Assembly (NCBI RefSeq): GCF_009884975.1 | Contig: NZ_CP041970.1 | Span: 3,348,001 to 3,412,000 of the forward strand | DNA from: Acinetobacter dispersus | GTDB lineage: Bacteria; Pseudomonadota; Gammaproteobacteria; Pseudomonadales; Moraxellaceae | Direction: 5' to 3' | Length of the DNA: 64,000 bases | Part shown: piece after piece, positions 17,293 to 25,325 of the stretch | How the letters are laid out: each line of letters opens with the position of its first letter | How positions within the stretch are numbered: the stretch's first letter is position 1 | Notes under the pieces: generated by a model | Database searches by the model: none | What the model saw: only the letters and a program-made list of their open reading frames with translations | What the model was told of the DNA's origin: nothing | Translations under genes and position numbers: made by a program

Positions 17293-18177
17293 ATGGATAA
17301 GATTGATCGTTTAAAAATCTTTTGTTTGGTGGCAGAAAAGCAGTCTTTTGCACAAGCAGCGCTGCAATTGGGATTACCGCGTTCCAATGTGACTTATGCG
17401 ATTCAAACACTGGAAAAAGAATATGAGGTATTACTGTTTTATCGCACCACGCGCAAAGTGGCATTAACCCATGAAGGTAGTTTGTTTTACGATGAAGCCG
17501 TGCGTTTGGTGACACAGTTAAAAGAGCTGAATCGTTTTAAAACCCATGTGCGTAGTCAGGAAGGTAAGATCAGTATTGGTATGCCGAAACGCTTAGCCAC
17601 ACAAGTTTTGATTCCTCATTTATCTGCGTTTTATCAACGTTATCCCAAAGTAAAGGTGTTAGTGAATGGCAGTGATGATTTTTCTAATTTAATCGAGCAA
17701 CAGCTGGATTGTGTGGTACGCGTCGGACAAGTTCAGGATGAATATTTGCTGATTCGCCCCATTGCCCAAACCGAAATATGGACTGTGGCAGCACCACAAT
17801 ATTTGGCAGAATTTGGTGAACCTCGATGCTTTGAGGAATTACAACAGCACTTCGCGGTGGATTACCATGTCGCTAAACATTATCGAGAGTGGAGTGAGCT
17901 TTTATTCCAAGCAGATCGAGTCAAAATGCCTTATCGTTTATTGGTTGAGAATACCGAGGCCTATATTCAGGCTGGTTTAGCAGGCATTGGCATGATTCAA
18001 ATTCCTGAATTCGATGCAGCGCCTTATGTACAGCAAGGACAGTTACAACGTTTATTTATCGATATTCCAAGTTTGCAGTTACCCGTCAATTTGTTGCTGA
18101 CTGACCGCCAATACCGTCCTAAATATTTTCAGGACTTTATTGACTGGTTAAATGAATTATTAAAAGCCAAGTTGTAG
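17293..18177 (+). CDS. LysR-family transcriptional regulator
   Basis: A 294-residue regulator. N-terminal winged helix-turn-helix (about 1-60: SFAQAALQLGLPRSNVTYAIQTLEKEY) and a C-terminal periplasmic-binding-protein-like effector domain (about 90-290). The protein belongs to the large group often found next to SDR genes. It diverges from the SDR gene at 16430-17185, whose promoter it likely shares and controls; that is inference from gene order. The ATG at 17293 has no clear ribosome site. A bidirectional terminator follows. Confidence 0.92.
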   Translation: MDKIDRLKIFCLVAEKQSFAQAALQLGLPRSNVTYAIQTLEKEYEVLLFYRTTRKVALTHEGSLFYDEAVRLVTQLKELNRFKTHVRSQEGKISIGMPKRLATQVLIPHLSAFYQRYPKVKVLVNGSDDFSNLIEQQLDCVVRVGQVQDEYLLIRPIAQTEIWTVAAPQYLAEFGEPRCFEELQQHFAVDYHVAKHYREWSELLFQADRVKMPYRLLVENTEAYIQAGLAGIGMIQIPEFDAAPYVQQGQLQRLFIDIPSLQLPVNLLLTDRQYRPKYFQDFIDWLNELLKAKL

Positions 18178-18222
18178 TGGGAAGGGAGTTGCCAATGCAT
18201 GTGGACAAAGCAGACAGACAAT

Positions 18223-18250
18223 AAAAAAGCATACCTGAGTATGCTTTTTT
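18223..18250. terminator. Bidirectional terminator between LysR and citrate-type transporter genes
   Basis: Stem AAAAAAGCATAC/GTATGCTTTTTT with a CTGA loop. T-tracts on both strands fit the convergent genes. Confidence 0.92.
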
Positions 18251-18263
18251 ATTTTGGCAAGGA

Positions 18264-19571
18264 TTAATACAGACCAAGTAAGAAGCCAGCGCCTAAGGTA
18301 AAGAAGCTGAATAACCAGATCCAGCCAAATGAATAGCACAAATGGCGTCCCATATCGGTGCCTGTCAGTCCGACTGCAAGCCAAGTTGCTGGCGAGAATG
18401 GACTCACAAATGTTCCTGCATTATTGCCAATCGCCATGGCGTACACGACCGAGTCAGCATTCACTCCAGCGGTAGCGGTAACTTCTTGTACAATCGGTAA
18501 TAGTGCAAAATAATAAGCATCGGTACTGGTAAAGATGTCCATCGGTACACCTAAGATCCCGACTAGAATATGCAAACTCCCGATCCATGTGCTTGGTAGA
18601 ATTTTAATTAAATCCAAGGCAATCGATTGCAACATACCTGACTCAGACAAAATTCCGAGGAATGCGCCTGCAGCAAAAATAATGGCAACCATGCTCAATG
18701 CTTGAGGTGCATGGCGACCAATCACTTCAATCTGTGTTTTCGGCTGCGGGAAATTGACGATCAAGACCAATGCAAGGGCAATCATAAACACATAAGGTGC
18801 AGAGAATAGTCCAAAAGCTAGACAGATAATGGCAGCAACAATCAGACCGAGGTTAAACCATAGATTCTTTGGTTTGGCATCTTCCTGAATATCTTCGGCA
18901 AGGTCTTTGGCCATGCAGTCTTGTTCAAATGGCGTGGTACCGAGAGCTTGGGCTGCGAGAATGCGTTTTTTCTCACGTAAGCCCATAAATACGGCAAATA
19001 CCATCATCCCTGCAACACCCACCACTTGAACGGGAATCAGACTATGCCAGAGTGTAGCAGCATCTAAACCTGTCGCGGCTGAAGCACGTCCTAAAGGTCC
19101 GCCCCATGGCACCATATTCATCACACCCATACTACCCGCCATCAGCAATAGCATCAGATAGGGACTCATGCCGAGTTTACGGTACAGGGGCAGTAAGGCA
19201 GGAATAATAATCAGAAAGGTTGCAGCACCAGAACCATCCAGATGCACAATTGCGGCAATCACAGTGGTCATCACGGCAACAATCACCACATTGCCACGCG
19301 TCATTTGAACCATACGTTTAATCATGGGGTCAAAGACATGTAATTCTTTTAATATACTGAAAAATAAAATAGCGAATAAAAACATCGTCGCTACTTTGGT
19401 CACTTTGGCTAGACCAGCTTCAAAGAAGCCAGAAATCTCGCTAATCGAAAAACCAGCAATGAGAGCGCCAATAAGAGGAACAATCGACATGGCTACAATA
19501 GGACTGGTTTTTCCAGACATCAGCAGCACAACAATCGTCACAATAATTAGAATACCGATCAGCGTCAGCAT
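18264..19571 (-). CDS. CitMHS-family citrate/divalent-metal:H+ symporter
   Basis: A 435-residue inner-membrane transporter with about 12 hydrophobic segments and a central hydrophilic loop (about 215-240). Family features include VHLDGSGAATFLIIIPALLPLYRK, MNMVPWGGPLGRA and the C-terminal FTSTDAYYFALLPI...GNNAGTFVSPFSPATWLA region, characteristic of the CitMHS family that imports citrate complexed with a divalent metal. The length is typical (about 430-440). GGGAG precedes the ATG. Monocistronic. The exact substrate and metal cannot be read from sequence. Confidence 0.88.
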   Translation of the reverse strand: MLTLIGILIIVTIVVLLMSGKTSPIVAMSIVPLIGALIAGFSISEISGFFEAGLAKVTKVATMFLFAILFFSILKELHVFDPMIKRMVQMTRGNVVIVAVMTTVIAAIVHLDGSGAATFLIIIPALLPLYRKLGMSPYLMLLLMAGSMGVMNMVPWGGPLGRASAATGLDAATLWHSLIPVQVVGVAGMMVFAVFMGLREKKRILAAQALGTTPFEQDCMAKDLAEDIQEDAKPKNLWFNLGLIVAAIICLAFGLFSAPYVFMIALALVLIVNFPQPKTQIEVIGRHAPQALSMVAIIFAAGAFLGILSESGMLQSIALDLIKILPSTWIGSLHILVGILGVPMDIFTSTDAYYFALLPIVQEVTATAGVNADSVVYAMAIGNNAGTFVSPFSPATWLAVGLTGTDMGRHLCYSFGWIWLFSFFTLGAGFLLGLY

Positions 19572-19915
19572 TATTTACTCCCTTAAGTTGTAACCTCTTG
19601 TCATTGGAAAAGTGTTAAAAAATACACCAAAAATAAAAAATAAAGCGCCGTCCATTATGCATAAAAACTTAATTAATTCTTAAAAATAAGAATAAAAACT
19701 ACGCAAAAAGCGGATTAAATGAACAAAATGTTTAACTTTAGCCAATAATGCGGTTTAAGTTGCTTTTTTAATTATGTGATAAGTGTGAAAAAAATGGTCT
19801 TTTAAATATAGATATAGTCGTGAGAAACCATAAAACTGATCGCTATACTTTTGACATTCATAATTCTTTTGAGTAAAAATTAGAGTAATTACTCTAATTT
19901 TAAAAAGAGACGAAA
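19572..19915. other. AT-rich divergent intergenic region
   Basis: 344 bases between the citrate-type transporter (minus) and the HD-domain gene (plus). It is very AT-rich and must contain both promoters. The only distinct structure is the palindrome annotated at 19876-19901. No coding potential was seen. Confidence 0.5.
19876..19901. promoter_or_regulatory. 26-bp perfect palindrome upstream of HD-domain gene
   Basis: AAAATTAGAGTAA is followed immediately by its exact complement TTACTCTAATTTT, ending 14 bases before the ATG at 19916. It could be an operator for a dimeric regulator; no spacer makes a hairpin terminator unlikely. The short distance to the start codon means bound protein would block transcription or initiation. 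Confidence 0.6.
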
Positions 19916-20680
19916 ATGCAAATTGGCCGACAAGCTTGGATGACGCAAACCTCAGGTGATTTATCCTTAAAAGATCGTATGTTGCTGTTGAGGCATAGCC
20001 TCTTTCCTGTGTTAAAACAGAGTATAAAAATGTATAGTTTGGCGAATCGCAGCAGACCGACTGTTCAACACGAATTGCGTCTGGATGATCTTATTTTGCC
20101 TGATAGCGTAGATGTGCAACGAGCTTTAGAGGAGATGCAGTCCTGTAGCTCAACGTCTCTGCAAAATCATTGTCTTCGTACATGGTGTTATGCCATTGCT
20201 TTTGCCAAAATGCAAAACATGCAACATGATGATGAATTATTAGGAGTGTCGTGCTTATTGCATGATTTAGGTATGACAGAACAACATTATCAGCATCATC
20301 AACATTGTCGTTGTTTTGCAGGACAGGGCGCTTATGCTGCAAGAGATTGGTCTCTTGAACAGGGGTGGCGACCTGCACGCGCTGATCAACTTTTTGAGGT
20401 GATCAGTATGCATATGAATCCTTATGTTGAGCTCGATGAGGGGATAGAAGCGCATTTGCTGCAACAAGCGGCCAGTTGTGACGTCATCGGCAGTCGTGGT
20501 TTTGAGTTTTCAGAACTGTTTAGACAGCAATTACAGCAAAGATACCCGCGTCTTGATTTTAATCAGATTATGATTAAATTTACTCAACAGGAAGCACAGC
20601 AACGTCCTCGATCGCGTACTGCCATGCTGGTGCAGAGTGGGTTTAAGCAGCTTGTGAATTTAAATCCTTATTTGCAATAG
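19916..20680 (+). CDS. HD-domain metal-dependent hydrolase, cyanamide hydratase-like
   Basis: A 254-residue soluble protein with an HD phosphohydrolase fold: His85 in LQNHCLRTW is the first ligand, and His116-Asp117 in LLHDLGMT is the HD pair; a later HMN segment could supply another ligand. The layout (LDDLILPDS, then HxxR, then HDLG) resembles the cyanamide hydratase/HD group annotated in fungi and bacteria. The true substrate is unknown. It has a histidine-rich stretch just after the HD motif (EQHYQHHQHCRCF). The ATG is preceded by AAAGAGACGAAA and by the 26-bp palindrome, suggesting specific control. Confidence 0.75.
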   Translation: MQIGRQAWMTQTSGDLSLKDRMLLLRHSLFPVLKQSIKMYSLANRSRPTVQHELRLDDLILPDSVDVQRALEEMQSCSSTSLQNHCLRTWCYAIAFAKMQNMQHDDELLGVSCLLHDLGMTEQHYQHHQHCRCFAGQGAYAARDWSLEQGWRPARADQLFEVISMHMNPYVELDEGIEAHLLQQAASCDVIGSRGFEFSELFRQQLQQRYPRLDFNQIMIKFTQQEAQQRPRSRTAMLVQSGFKQLVNLNPYLQ

Positions 20681-20689
20681 CGCTCAAAA

Positions 20690-20724
20690 TAAAAAACCAC
20701 CTTTGCTTTTTACAAAAGTGGTTT
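20690..20724 (-). terminator. Terminator of the KgtP-like gene
   Basis: Stem AAACCAC/GTGGTTT extended by TTTG/CAAA past a one-base mismatch, with TTTTTTATTTT following on the minus strand only. Confidence 0.8.
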
Positions 20725-20744
20725 AGATTTAGGACACAATTTAT

Positions 20745-22037
20745 TTAGTGGTCATGTTCAAGATATTCAGGCTTTTTCGGTAATGCCCAGCTACACATGA
20801 AACAGATCAATAGCATGATAATAACGTATACGAAGAAGGTATTTTCAATGCCTGCATCTTTAAATAATAACGCTACCGATGGCGCCGAACCACCAAAGAG
20901 TGCATTACCCACCGCATAGGAGAAACCTACACCTAATGCACGGACATGCGGCGGGAACATTTCAGCTTTGACTAGACCACTGATAGAGGTATAGAAGCTC
21001 AGCAGCATCATCAAGAAAATCAGTAACAGGGTGATAATCACAGGGGAGTCAGCAAAGTTGCGCATACCTGTGACCATGACAGGATAAATAAAGATTGCGC
21101 TGAGTAAACTGAATGCCAACATGGAAGCACGACGGCCAATGCGATCTGACAACATGCCGAACAATGGTTGTGCCAACATGAATACAAATAGCGCCGTGGT
21201 CATGATAAAGCCAACGGTTTTGCCATCCATACCAATATTGGTGAGGTAGGTTTTTGAATAAACCGTGACCACATAGAAGGTGAGTGAACCAGCTGATGTA
21301 TAGCCGACAACCAATAGGAAAGTTTTCCAATGCTGTTTAAGCAGGGCAACTAAGCTACCTGATTCTTCACGGTCAGCATCTTCATGTGACAAGGTTTCTT
21401 CTAAACGACTACGCGCAAGTAAAGACAATAATGCAGCAATACCGCCGATGACGAAAGGAATACGCCAGCCACCATCATTCAATTGCTGTTCAGTCATAAA
21501 GCCCAGCAAGATCACCCCGAGTAAACTTGCAAGTAACTGACCTCCTGAAAGAGTGACGTACTGGAATGATGCAAAGAAGCCTCGTTGCCCTTTTAAGCCG
21601 AGTTCACTCATATAGGTCGCAACAGCACCATACTCACCACCGACAGAGAGGCCTTGCAGTAATCGAACCATGAGCAGTAAAAAGGGTGCCCACATTCCGA
21701 CTTGATCATACGTAGGTAAGGCTGCAAACAGAAATGAACTGAGTGCCATTAAGCAGATGGAAATGACCATAGACTGCTTACGGCCTTGACGGTCAGCAAT
21801 ACGTCCGAATAGCCAACTGCCGATTGGGCGCATGAAAAAGCTGGCACCAAACACCCCCCAAACATAAATGGCTTTGGTGGTTGGTTCCATATCTGGAGCG
21901 GTCAATGCATGGGTAAAATAGGCAGCAAAAACGGCATAAATATAGAAATCGAACCACTCAACTAAATTCCCTGATGCCGCACCGACGATACCTTTGATAC
22001 GACTTCTTTTTTCTTCCTTGCTATATGTCTGACTCAT
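20745..22037 (-). CDS. MHS-family MFS permease, KgtP-like (2-oxoglutarate/dicarboxylate:H+ symporter)
   Basis: A 430-residue 12-helix transporter of the metabolite:H+ symporter branch of the major facilitator superfamily. Hallmarks include GNLVEWFDFYIYA in TM1, the loop 2-3 motif GRIADRQGRKQS, RLLQGLSVGGEYG in TM4 and ISGLVKAEMFPPHVRALGVG in the C-terminal half. These segments closely resemble E. coli alpha-ketoglutarate permease KgtP (432 residues), which is the best guess for substrate. AAGGA precedes the ATG. An inverted repeat 26-51 bases upstream may be its operator. Monocistronic with its own terminator. Confidence 0.85.
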   Translation of the reverse strand: MSQTYSKEEKRSRIKGIVGAASGNLVEWFDFYIYAVFAAYFTHALTAPDMEPTTKAIYVWGVFGASFFMRPIGSWLFGRIADRQGRKQSMVISICLMALSSFLFAALPTYDQVGMWAPFLLLMVRLLQGLSVGGEYGAVATYMSELGLKGQRGFFASFQYVTLSGGQLLASLLGVILLGFMTEQQLNDGGWRIPFVIGGIAALLSLLARSRLEETLSHEDADREESGSLVALLKQHWKTFLLVVGYTSAGSLTFYVVTVYSKTYLTNIGMDGKTVGFIMTTALFVFMLAQPLFGMLSDRIGRRASMLAFSLLSAIFIYPVMVTGMRNFADSPVIITLLLIFLMMLLSFYTSISGLVKAEMFPPHVRALGVGFSYAVGNALFGGSAPSVALLFKDAGIENTFFVYVIIMLLICFMCSWALPKKPEYLEHDH

Positions 22038-22531
22038 ATATGTTCCTTTTCAACCAAGCAAGATTCTGTAACTGAATCTTTACAGAATGTTATATACCGC
22101 TAAAGAAGCATGAAAATGACACTATTTTGTATGCTTTTTATGAATGTATTTTTAGATAGGGAGAATAAGGCTAGTTTTTTAGCTAAATCATTGACAGATA
22201 AAGAATGTCAGAATGGTCAATATTGAAAATTTAATGTTTTTAAAAGCAATTAATTGAGCTGTATCAGGAGACAATCTAGAAACAAGAACAGGCTAATGTT
22301 ATGTAAATGGATTGTAATGAAGGCATTTTTAGGATTTTCATCTTTTTATTTTCAATTCAAGACATGGAGTGCTTGTCTTGGAAGGTGAGCGTGGCAATCG
22401 CATTGGAAATAAGTGATTCAGAAAATGTGCTAGAAACAAAATTAACAGACGCTACTGATGATAAATGCAGCAAGGCTGTGGATAAGTTTTAGTTTATACA
22501 CATGGGCAGTTGCGGTTATTGTAAAAAGTTC
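22038..22531. other. Long intergenic region without a supported gene
   Basis: 494 bases between the KgtP-like gene start and the merR stop, both minus strand. It holds the inverted repeat at 22063-22088 and two small plus-strand reading frames (22307-22492 and 22502-22609) that I do not consider genes. No terminator for merR is evident. Confidence 0.5.
22063..22088. repeat. Inverted repeat upstream of the KgtP-like gene
   Basis: Perfect nine-base arms ATTCTGTAA/TTACAGAAT separated by eight bases, 26 bases upstream of the start codon. Arm length and spacing suit an operator for a dimeric regulator or a 5' UTR hairpin. Confidence 0.5.
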
Positions 22532-22918
22532 TTAAAGCAATTGATTGAGGTCTGGAATCGGACAATCTTTTCTCAATGGACACGCTTCACCCTGAGTAAA
22601 TCGACTTAACATCGTTCTGATTTGATGAAGCTGTGCAATCTTCTCATCTATCAAATCTAACTTGTCTTGGAAAATATTTTGTACTTGTGGGGCAGGGATT
22701 TCATCTTGGGCTGTCATCGCTAAAATCTGCTTAATTTCATTGAGCGAGAATCCAAGATTTTTTGCGGTACGAATCAGTTGTAACTGTTGCAGCGTTTGTT
22801 CTGAATAATCTTTATAGCCATTATTACAGGTGATGGATTGGATTAACTGCATTTTTTCATAAAAGCGAATGGTATCCCGACTTAAATCCGTCTGTTTTGC
22901 CAATTGTCCAATTAACAT
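22532..22918 (-). CDS. MerR-family transcriptional regulator
   Basis: A 128-residue regulator. N-terminal MerR winged helix (MLIGQLAKQTDLSRDTIRFYEK), then YSEQTLQQLQLIRTAKNLGFSLNEIKQIL, a coiled-coil dimerisation helix (about 80-110), and a C-terminal tail with two cysteines, ACPLRKDC. In this family such tails can bind metal or other inducers; the inducer is unknown here. I chose the ATG at 22918 because AAGGA lies nine bases upstream; an ATG nine bases earlier abuts that site. It diverges from an epimerase gene whose promoter has MerR-type geometry. Confidence 0.9.
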   Translation of the reverse strand: MLIGQLAKQTDLSRDTIRFYEKMQLIQSITCNNGYKDYSEQTLQQLQLIRTAKNLGFSLNEIKQILAMTAQDEIPAPQVQNIFQDKLDLIDEKIAQLHQIRTMLSRFTQGEACPLRKDCPIPDLNQLL

Positions 22919-22960
22919 GGTGATCATCCTTATTATTCTTGAATATGTCTAAAAAATGAC

Positions 22961-22992
22961 TTGACCATAGAGTGTACTCCATCCTTTAGCTT
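22961..22992 (+). promoter_or_regulatory. MerR-type promoter/operator
   Basis: A TTGACC -35 element is followed after a long 19-20 base spacer by a TTAGCT/TAGCTT -10. Within the spacer lies the dyad ATAGAGT-GT-ACTCCAT. This over-long spacer with a central dyad is diagnostic of MerR-controlled promoters and drives the gene at 23024. Confidence 0.75.
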
Positions 22993-23023
22993 ATGCCTAT
23001 ATTCAATCAAAAGAGCATATGAG

Positions 23024-24127
23024 ATGGCGTATAACAACTTAAAAACTCAGCAAGATCAACAAGTCGCTTTGGTCGCAGGTGCAACAGGATTTATTGGTCG
23101 CTATTTAATTTTAGAATTATTAAAACAAGGACATAGGGTTTTTGCGTTAATCCGGAATCAAGCTAAACAACAACCCGTGCTCACAAATTGGCTCAGTCAA
23201 AAAGGTGTGTCCTTGAATCAATTGAGCTTTATTCAAGGTGATGTGACACAGGCTAAGCTTGCCATCAGCGAGCAAGATTGGAAAAAACTAAGCGCAGTGG
23301 ATACTTTATATAATAGTAGTGCGTTGTTTGCGTGGAACCTGAGTATGCAACAAGCGCGGGCCGTAAATGTTGAGGGTGCATTGAATTTATTAACTTGTGT
23401 TCAGCAATATTGTGTTTTGAAACGTGCAGTACATGTTTCGGGTTATATGTTGACGATCACGGGTCATTTACAGCAAGCAGGGGTTTGTCTTGAACAACCT
23501 GAACGTACCGAGTGGCAAGCTGTGTATCAACATTTGGGGGCTTATGAAGCATCGAAGATAGAAGCGCATTTTGCATGGATACGACGTGCACAACAGCTAG
23601 CAGTCGATTGGACCATCATTCATCCTGCAACAGTTGTTGGCGATGATGTATCTGGTGAAATTCCCACGAATCAGCCAATCGCACAAATGATTGATTTGCT
23701 CAAACGGAGAAAAATGAGTGCCATCCCTGCAACGGCTCAGCATTATCTGCCTTTGGTACGTGTCGATGACCTATGTCGGATAATGGTCAGTGCTTCTGTG
23801 GATATGGCTTTGTCGAATCAAGCGATGTTGGCTGTCAGTGAAAATAATCTGGCTTTGCATCAACTCACTCGGATGATTGCAGATCAATTACAGGTGAATG
23901 CACCAACCAGACATGTGCCGATTGGGCTGTTAAGATTTATTTTAAAATGGCAATGGTTGGCGAAAAAATTAGAAATGTCTCCGGAAACGCTAAGTTTTCT
24001 AAGAACAGAACAGCTGGATCGAGAACGATTGACGCAGTTTCAACAGCGTTGGCAGATTTCGATGGGAAATTTAGAAGCAGCGATCCGTAAAACAACTGAT
24101 TGGATGAATCAAATCACCCCTTCATAG
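23024..24127 (+). CDS. NAD-dependent epimerase/dehydratase family protein
   Basis: A 367-residue extended-SDR protein. The N-terminal Rossmann loop is VAGATGFIGRYL (GxxGxxG), with SSALFAWN and the catalytic-type YEASK motif (Tyr-x3-Lys) around residue 180. The architecture matches NAD(P)-dependent epimerases, reductases and acyl-thioester reductase-like proteins; I cannot choose among them. The ATG at 23024 is preferred over an upstream in-frame codon at 22961, because that codon lies inside the predicted MerR promoter. It converges on acr1, with a shared terminator. It is the probable target of the divergent MerR regulator. Confidence 0.82.
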   Translation: MAYNNLKTQQDQQVALVAGATGFIGRYLILELLKQGHRVFALIRNQAKQQPVLTNWLSQKGVSLNQLSFIQGDVTQAKLAISEQDWKKLSAVDTLYNSSALFAWNLSMQQARAVNVEGALNLLTCVQQYCVLKRAVHVSGYMLTITGHLQQAGVCLEQPERTEWQAVYQHLGAYEASKIEAHFAWIRRAQQLAVDWTIIHPATVVGDDVSGEIPTNQPIAQMIDLLKRRKMSAIPATAQHYLPLVRVDDLCRIMVSASVDMALSNQAMLAVSENNLALHQLTRMIADQLQVNAPTRHVPIGLLRFILKWQWLAKKLEMSPETLSFLRTEQLDRERLTQFQQRWQISMGNLEAAIRKTTDWMNQITPS

Positions 24128-24140
24128 ATATTTTTTCTAA

Positions 24141-24172
24141 AAAAGCAGCCGATCAAAAGATCGGCTGTTTTT
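24141..24172. terminator. Bidirectional terminator, epimerase / acr1
   Basis: Stem CAGCCGATC/GATCGGCTG with an AAAA loop, flanked by A-tract and T-tract, between convergent genes. Confidence 0.93.
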
Positions 24173-24188
24173 GAATCTTTAAAATGGA

Positions 24189-25076
24189 TTACCAATGTTC
24201 ACCTGGGAACAAACGTGCATAAGCACGCTGAATTAAATTCAACTTCTCTTGCTCACCAACAGATGCGGTAGAACTTGGGAATAAGTTGAAACCAATCGAC
24301 ATTAAAATGTTGTTAATGTCTGGTGCAATTGCATAGGTAATCGATGCAAGTCGACCTAAATTGGTTGCGATCTTTTTCGGACGCTTCACGATCGCATAGG
24401 CAATTAGATCAGCTGCTTCTTCAGGTGAAAGCGTTGGTACATATTTATAAATTTTAGTTGGCGCGATCATTGGTGTGCGGACCAAAGGCATATAAATTGA
24501 GGTAATCGCAATTTTGTGTGAGTGAACTTCCGCAGATAAACAACGACTAAATGCATCCAATGCCGCTTTAGACGCAACGTAAGCAGAAAAGCGCGTTGCG
24601 TTGGCAAGAACACCAATCGAGCTGATGTTAATGATTTGACCGTCTTTACGCTGCATCATGTGTGGTAAAACATTCAAGACTAAACGTACTGCACCAAAGT
24701 AATTTAACTGCATGGTACGTTCGAAGTCATGGAAACGATCAACCGACTCATGTACCGCACGACGGATTGAACGTCCTGCGTTATTTACAAGAATATCAAT
24801 GTGATCTACTGCTGCTAAGATTTCTTTTGAAACCGCATCAATAGATTCCATATCATTGAGATCACATGGAAATACGGTCGCTTTTCCACCTTCAGCCTCG
24901 ATCTCAGCTTTGACCTCATCTAACTTCTCTTTGGTACGAGCGAGCAATAAGACATGGGCACCTGCTTGAGCAAGGTATTTTGAAACCGTTAAACCAATAC
25001 CACTTGATGCTCCTGTGACAATGATTGTTTTACCGTCGACTTTTTGCTGAAAAAGTTTTTTGAGTTTTGCATTCAT
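24189..25076 (-). CDS. acr1: Fatty acyl-CoA reductase Acr1
   Basis: A 295-residue SDR protein that reduces long-chain fatty acyl-CoA to the fatty aldehyde, feeding wax ester synthesis in Acinetobacter. Seen directly: nucleotide loop TGASSGIG, NNAG, catalytic Ser in NISSIG, and YVASK. The segments SIRRAVHES, MQLNYFGAVRLVLN and the C-terminus NLIQRAYARLFPGEHW agree from memory with Acr1 of A. baylyi ADP1, which also has 295 residues. TAGGTAA precedes the ATG. The upstream 249-base gap carries its promoter. The wax synthase gene is not in this window, as in ADP1 where it is unlinked. Confidence 0.92.
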   Translation of the reverse strand: MNAKLKKLFQQKVDGKTIIVTGASSGIGLTVSKYLAQAGAHVLLLARTKEKLDEVKAEIEAEGGKATVFPCDLNDMESIDAVSKEILAAVDHIDILVNNAGRSIRRAVHESVDRFHDFERTMQLNYFGAVRLVLNVLPHMMQRKDGQIINISSIGVLANATRFSAYVASKAALDAFSRCLSAEVHSHKIAITSIYMPLVRTPMIAPTKIYKYVPTLSPEEAADLIAYAIVKRPKKIATNLGRLASITYAIAPDINNILMSIGFNLFPSSTASVGEQEKLNLIQRAYARLFPGEHW

Positions 25077-25283
25077 GTAAGTTACCTACATTAATCACGC
25101 TGTTGTTTGCAATGCCTTCTTATTACGATTAAACACTACACTTTATTTTGATGTAATATTAACCGATATTTTTTGTTTGTCTAGTGTAAATCTTTGAAAA
25201 ATAATGTGTTTTTTAGAGTAAAAGCTCTAAAACAAGATCTTGTAATAGTTGAAAAAGCAATTATATTTTTTAACTTTTGCACA

Positions 25284-25312
25284 AAAAATAAGCCCCTGAA
25301 GAGGGGCTTATT
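25284..25312 (-). terminator. Terminator of the homocysteine synthase gene
   Basis: Stem AATAAGCCCCT/AGGGGCTTATT, followed by TTTTTTG on the minus strand, 14 bases past the stop. Confidence 0.88.
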
Positions 25313-25325
25313 GATTTCATTAAAA

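Noticed and set aside
22307..22492. 61-codon plus-strand open frame in the large gap upstream of the KgtP-like gene
   Set aside because: No ribosome site, no recognisable motif, and composition typical of chance frames in AT-rich DNA.
22502..22609. 35-codon frame with a CGYCKKF segment resembling a thioredoxin-fold active site
   Set aside because: It overlaps the 3' end of merR on the other strand, has no ribosome site, and the rest shows no family likeness. Probably coincidence.
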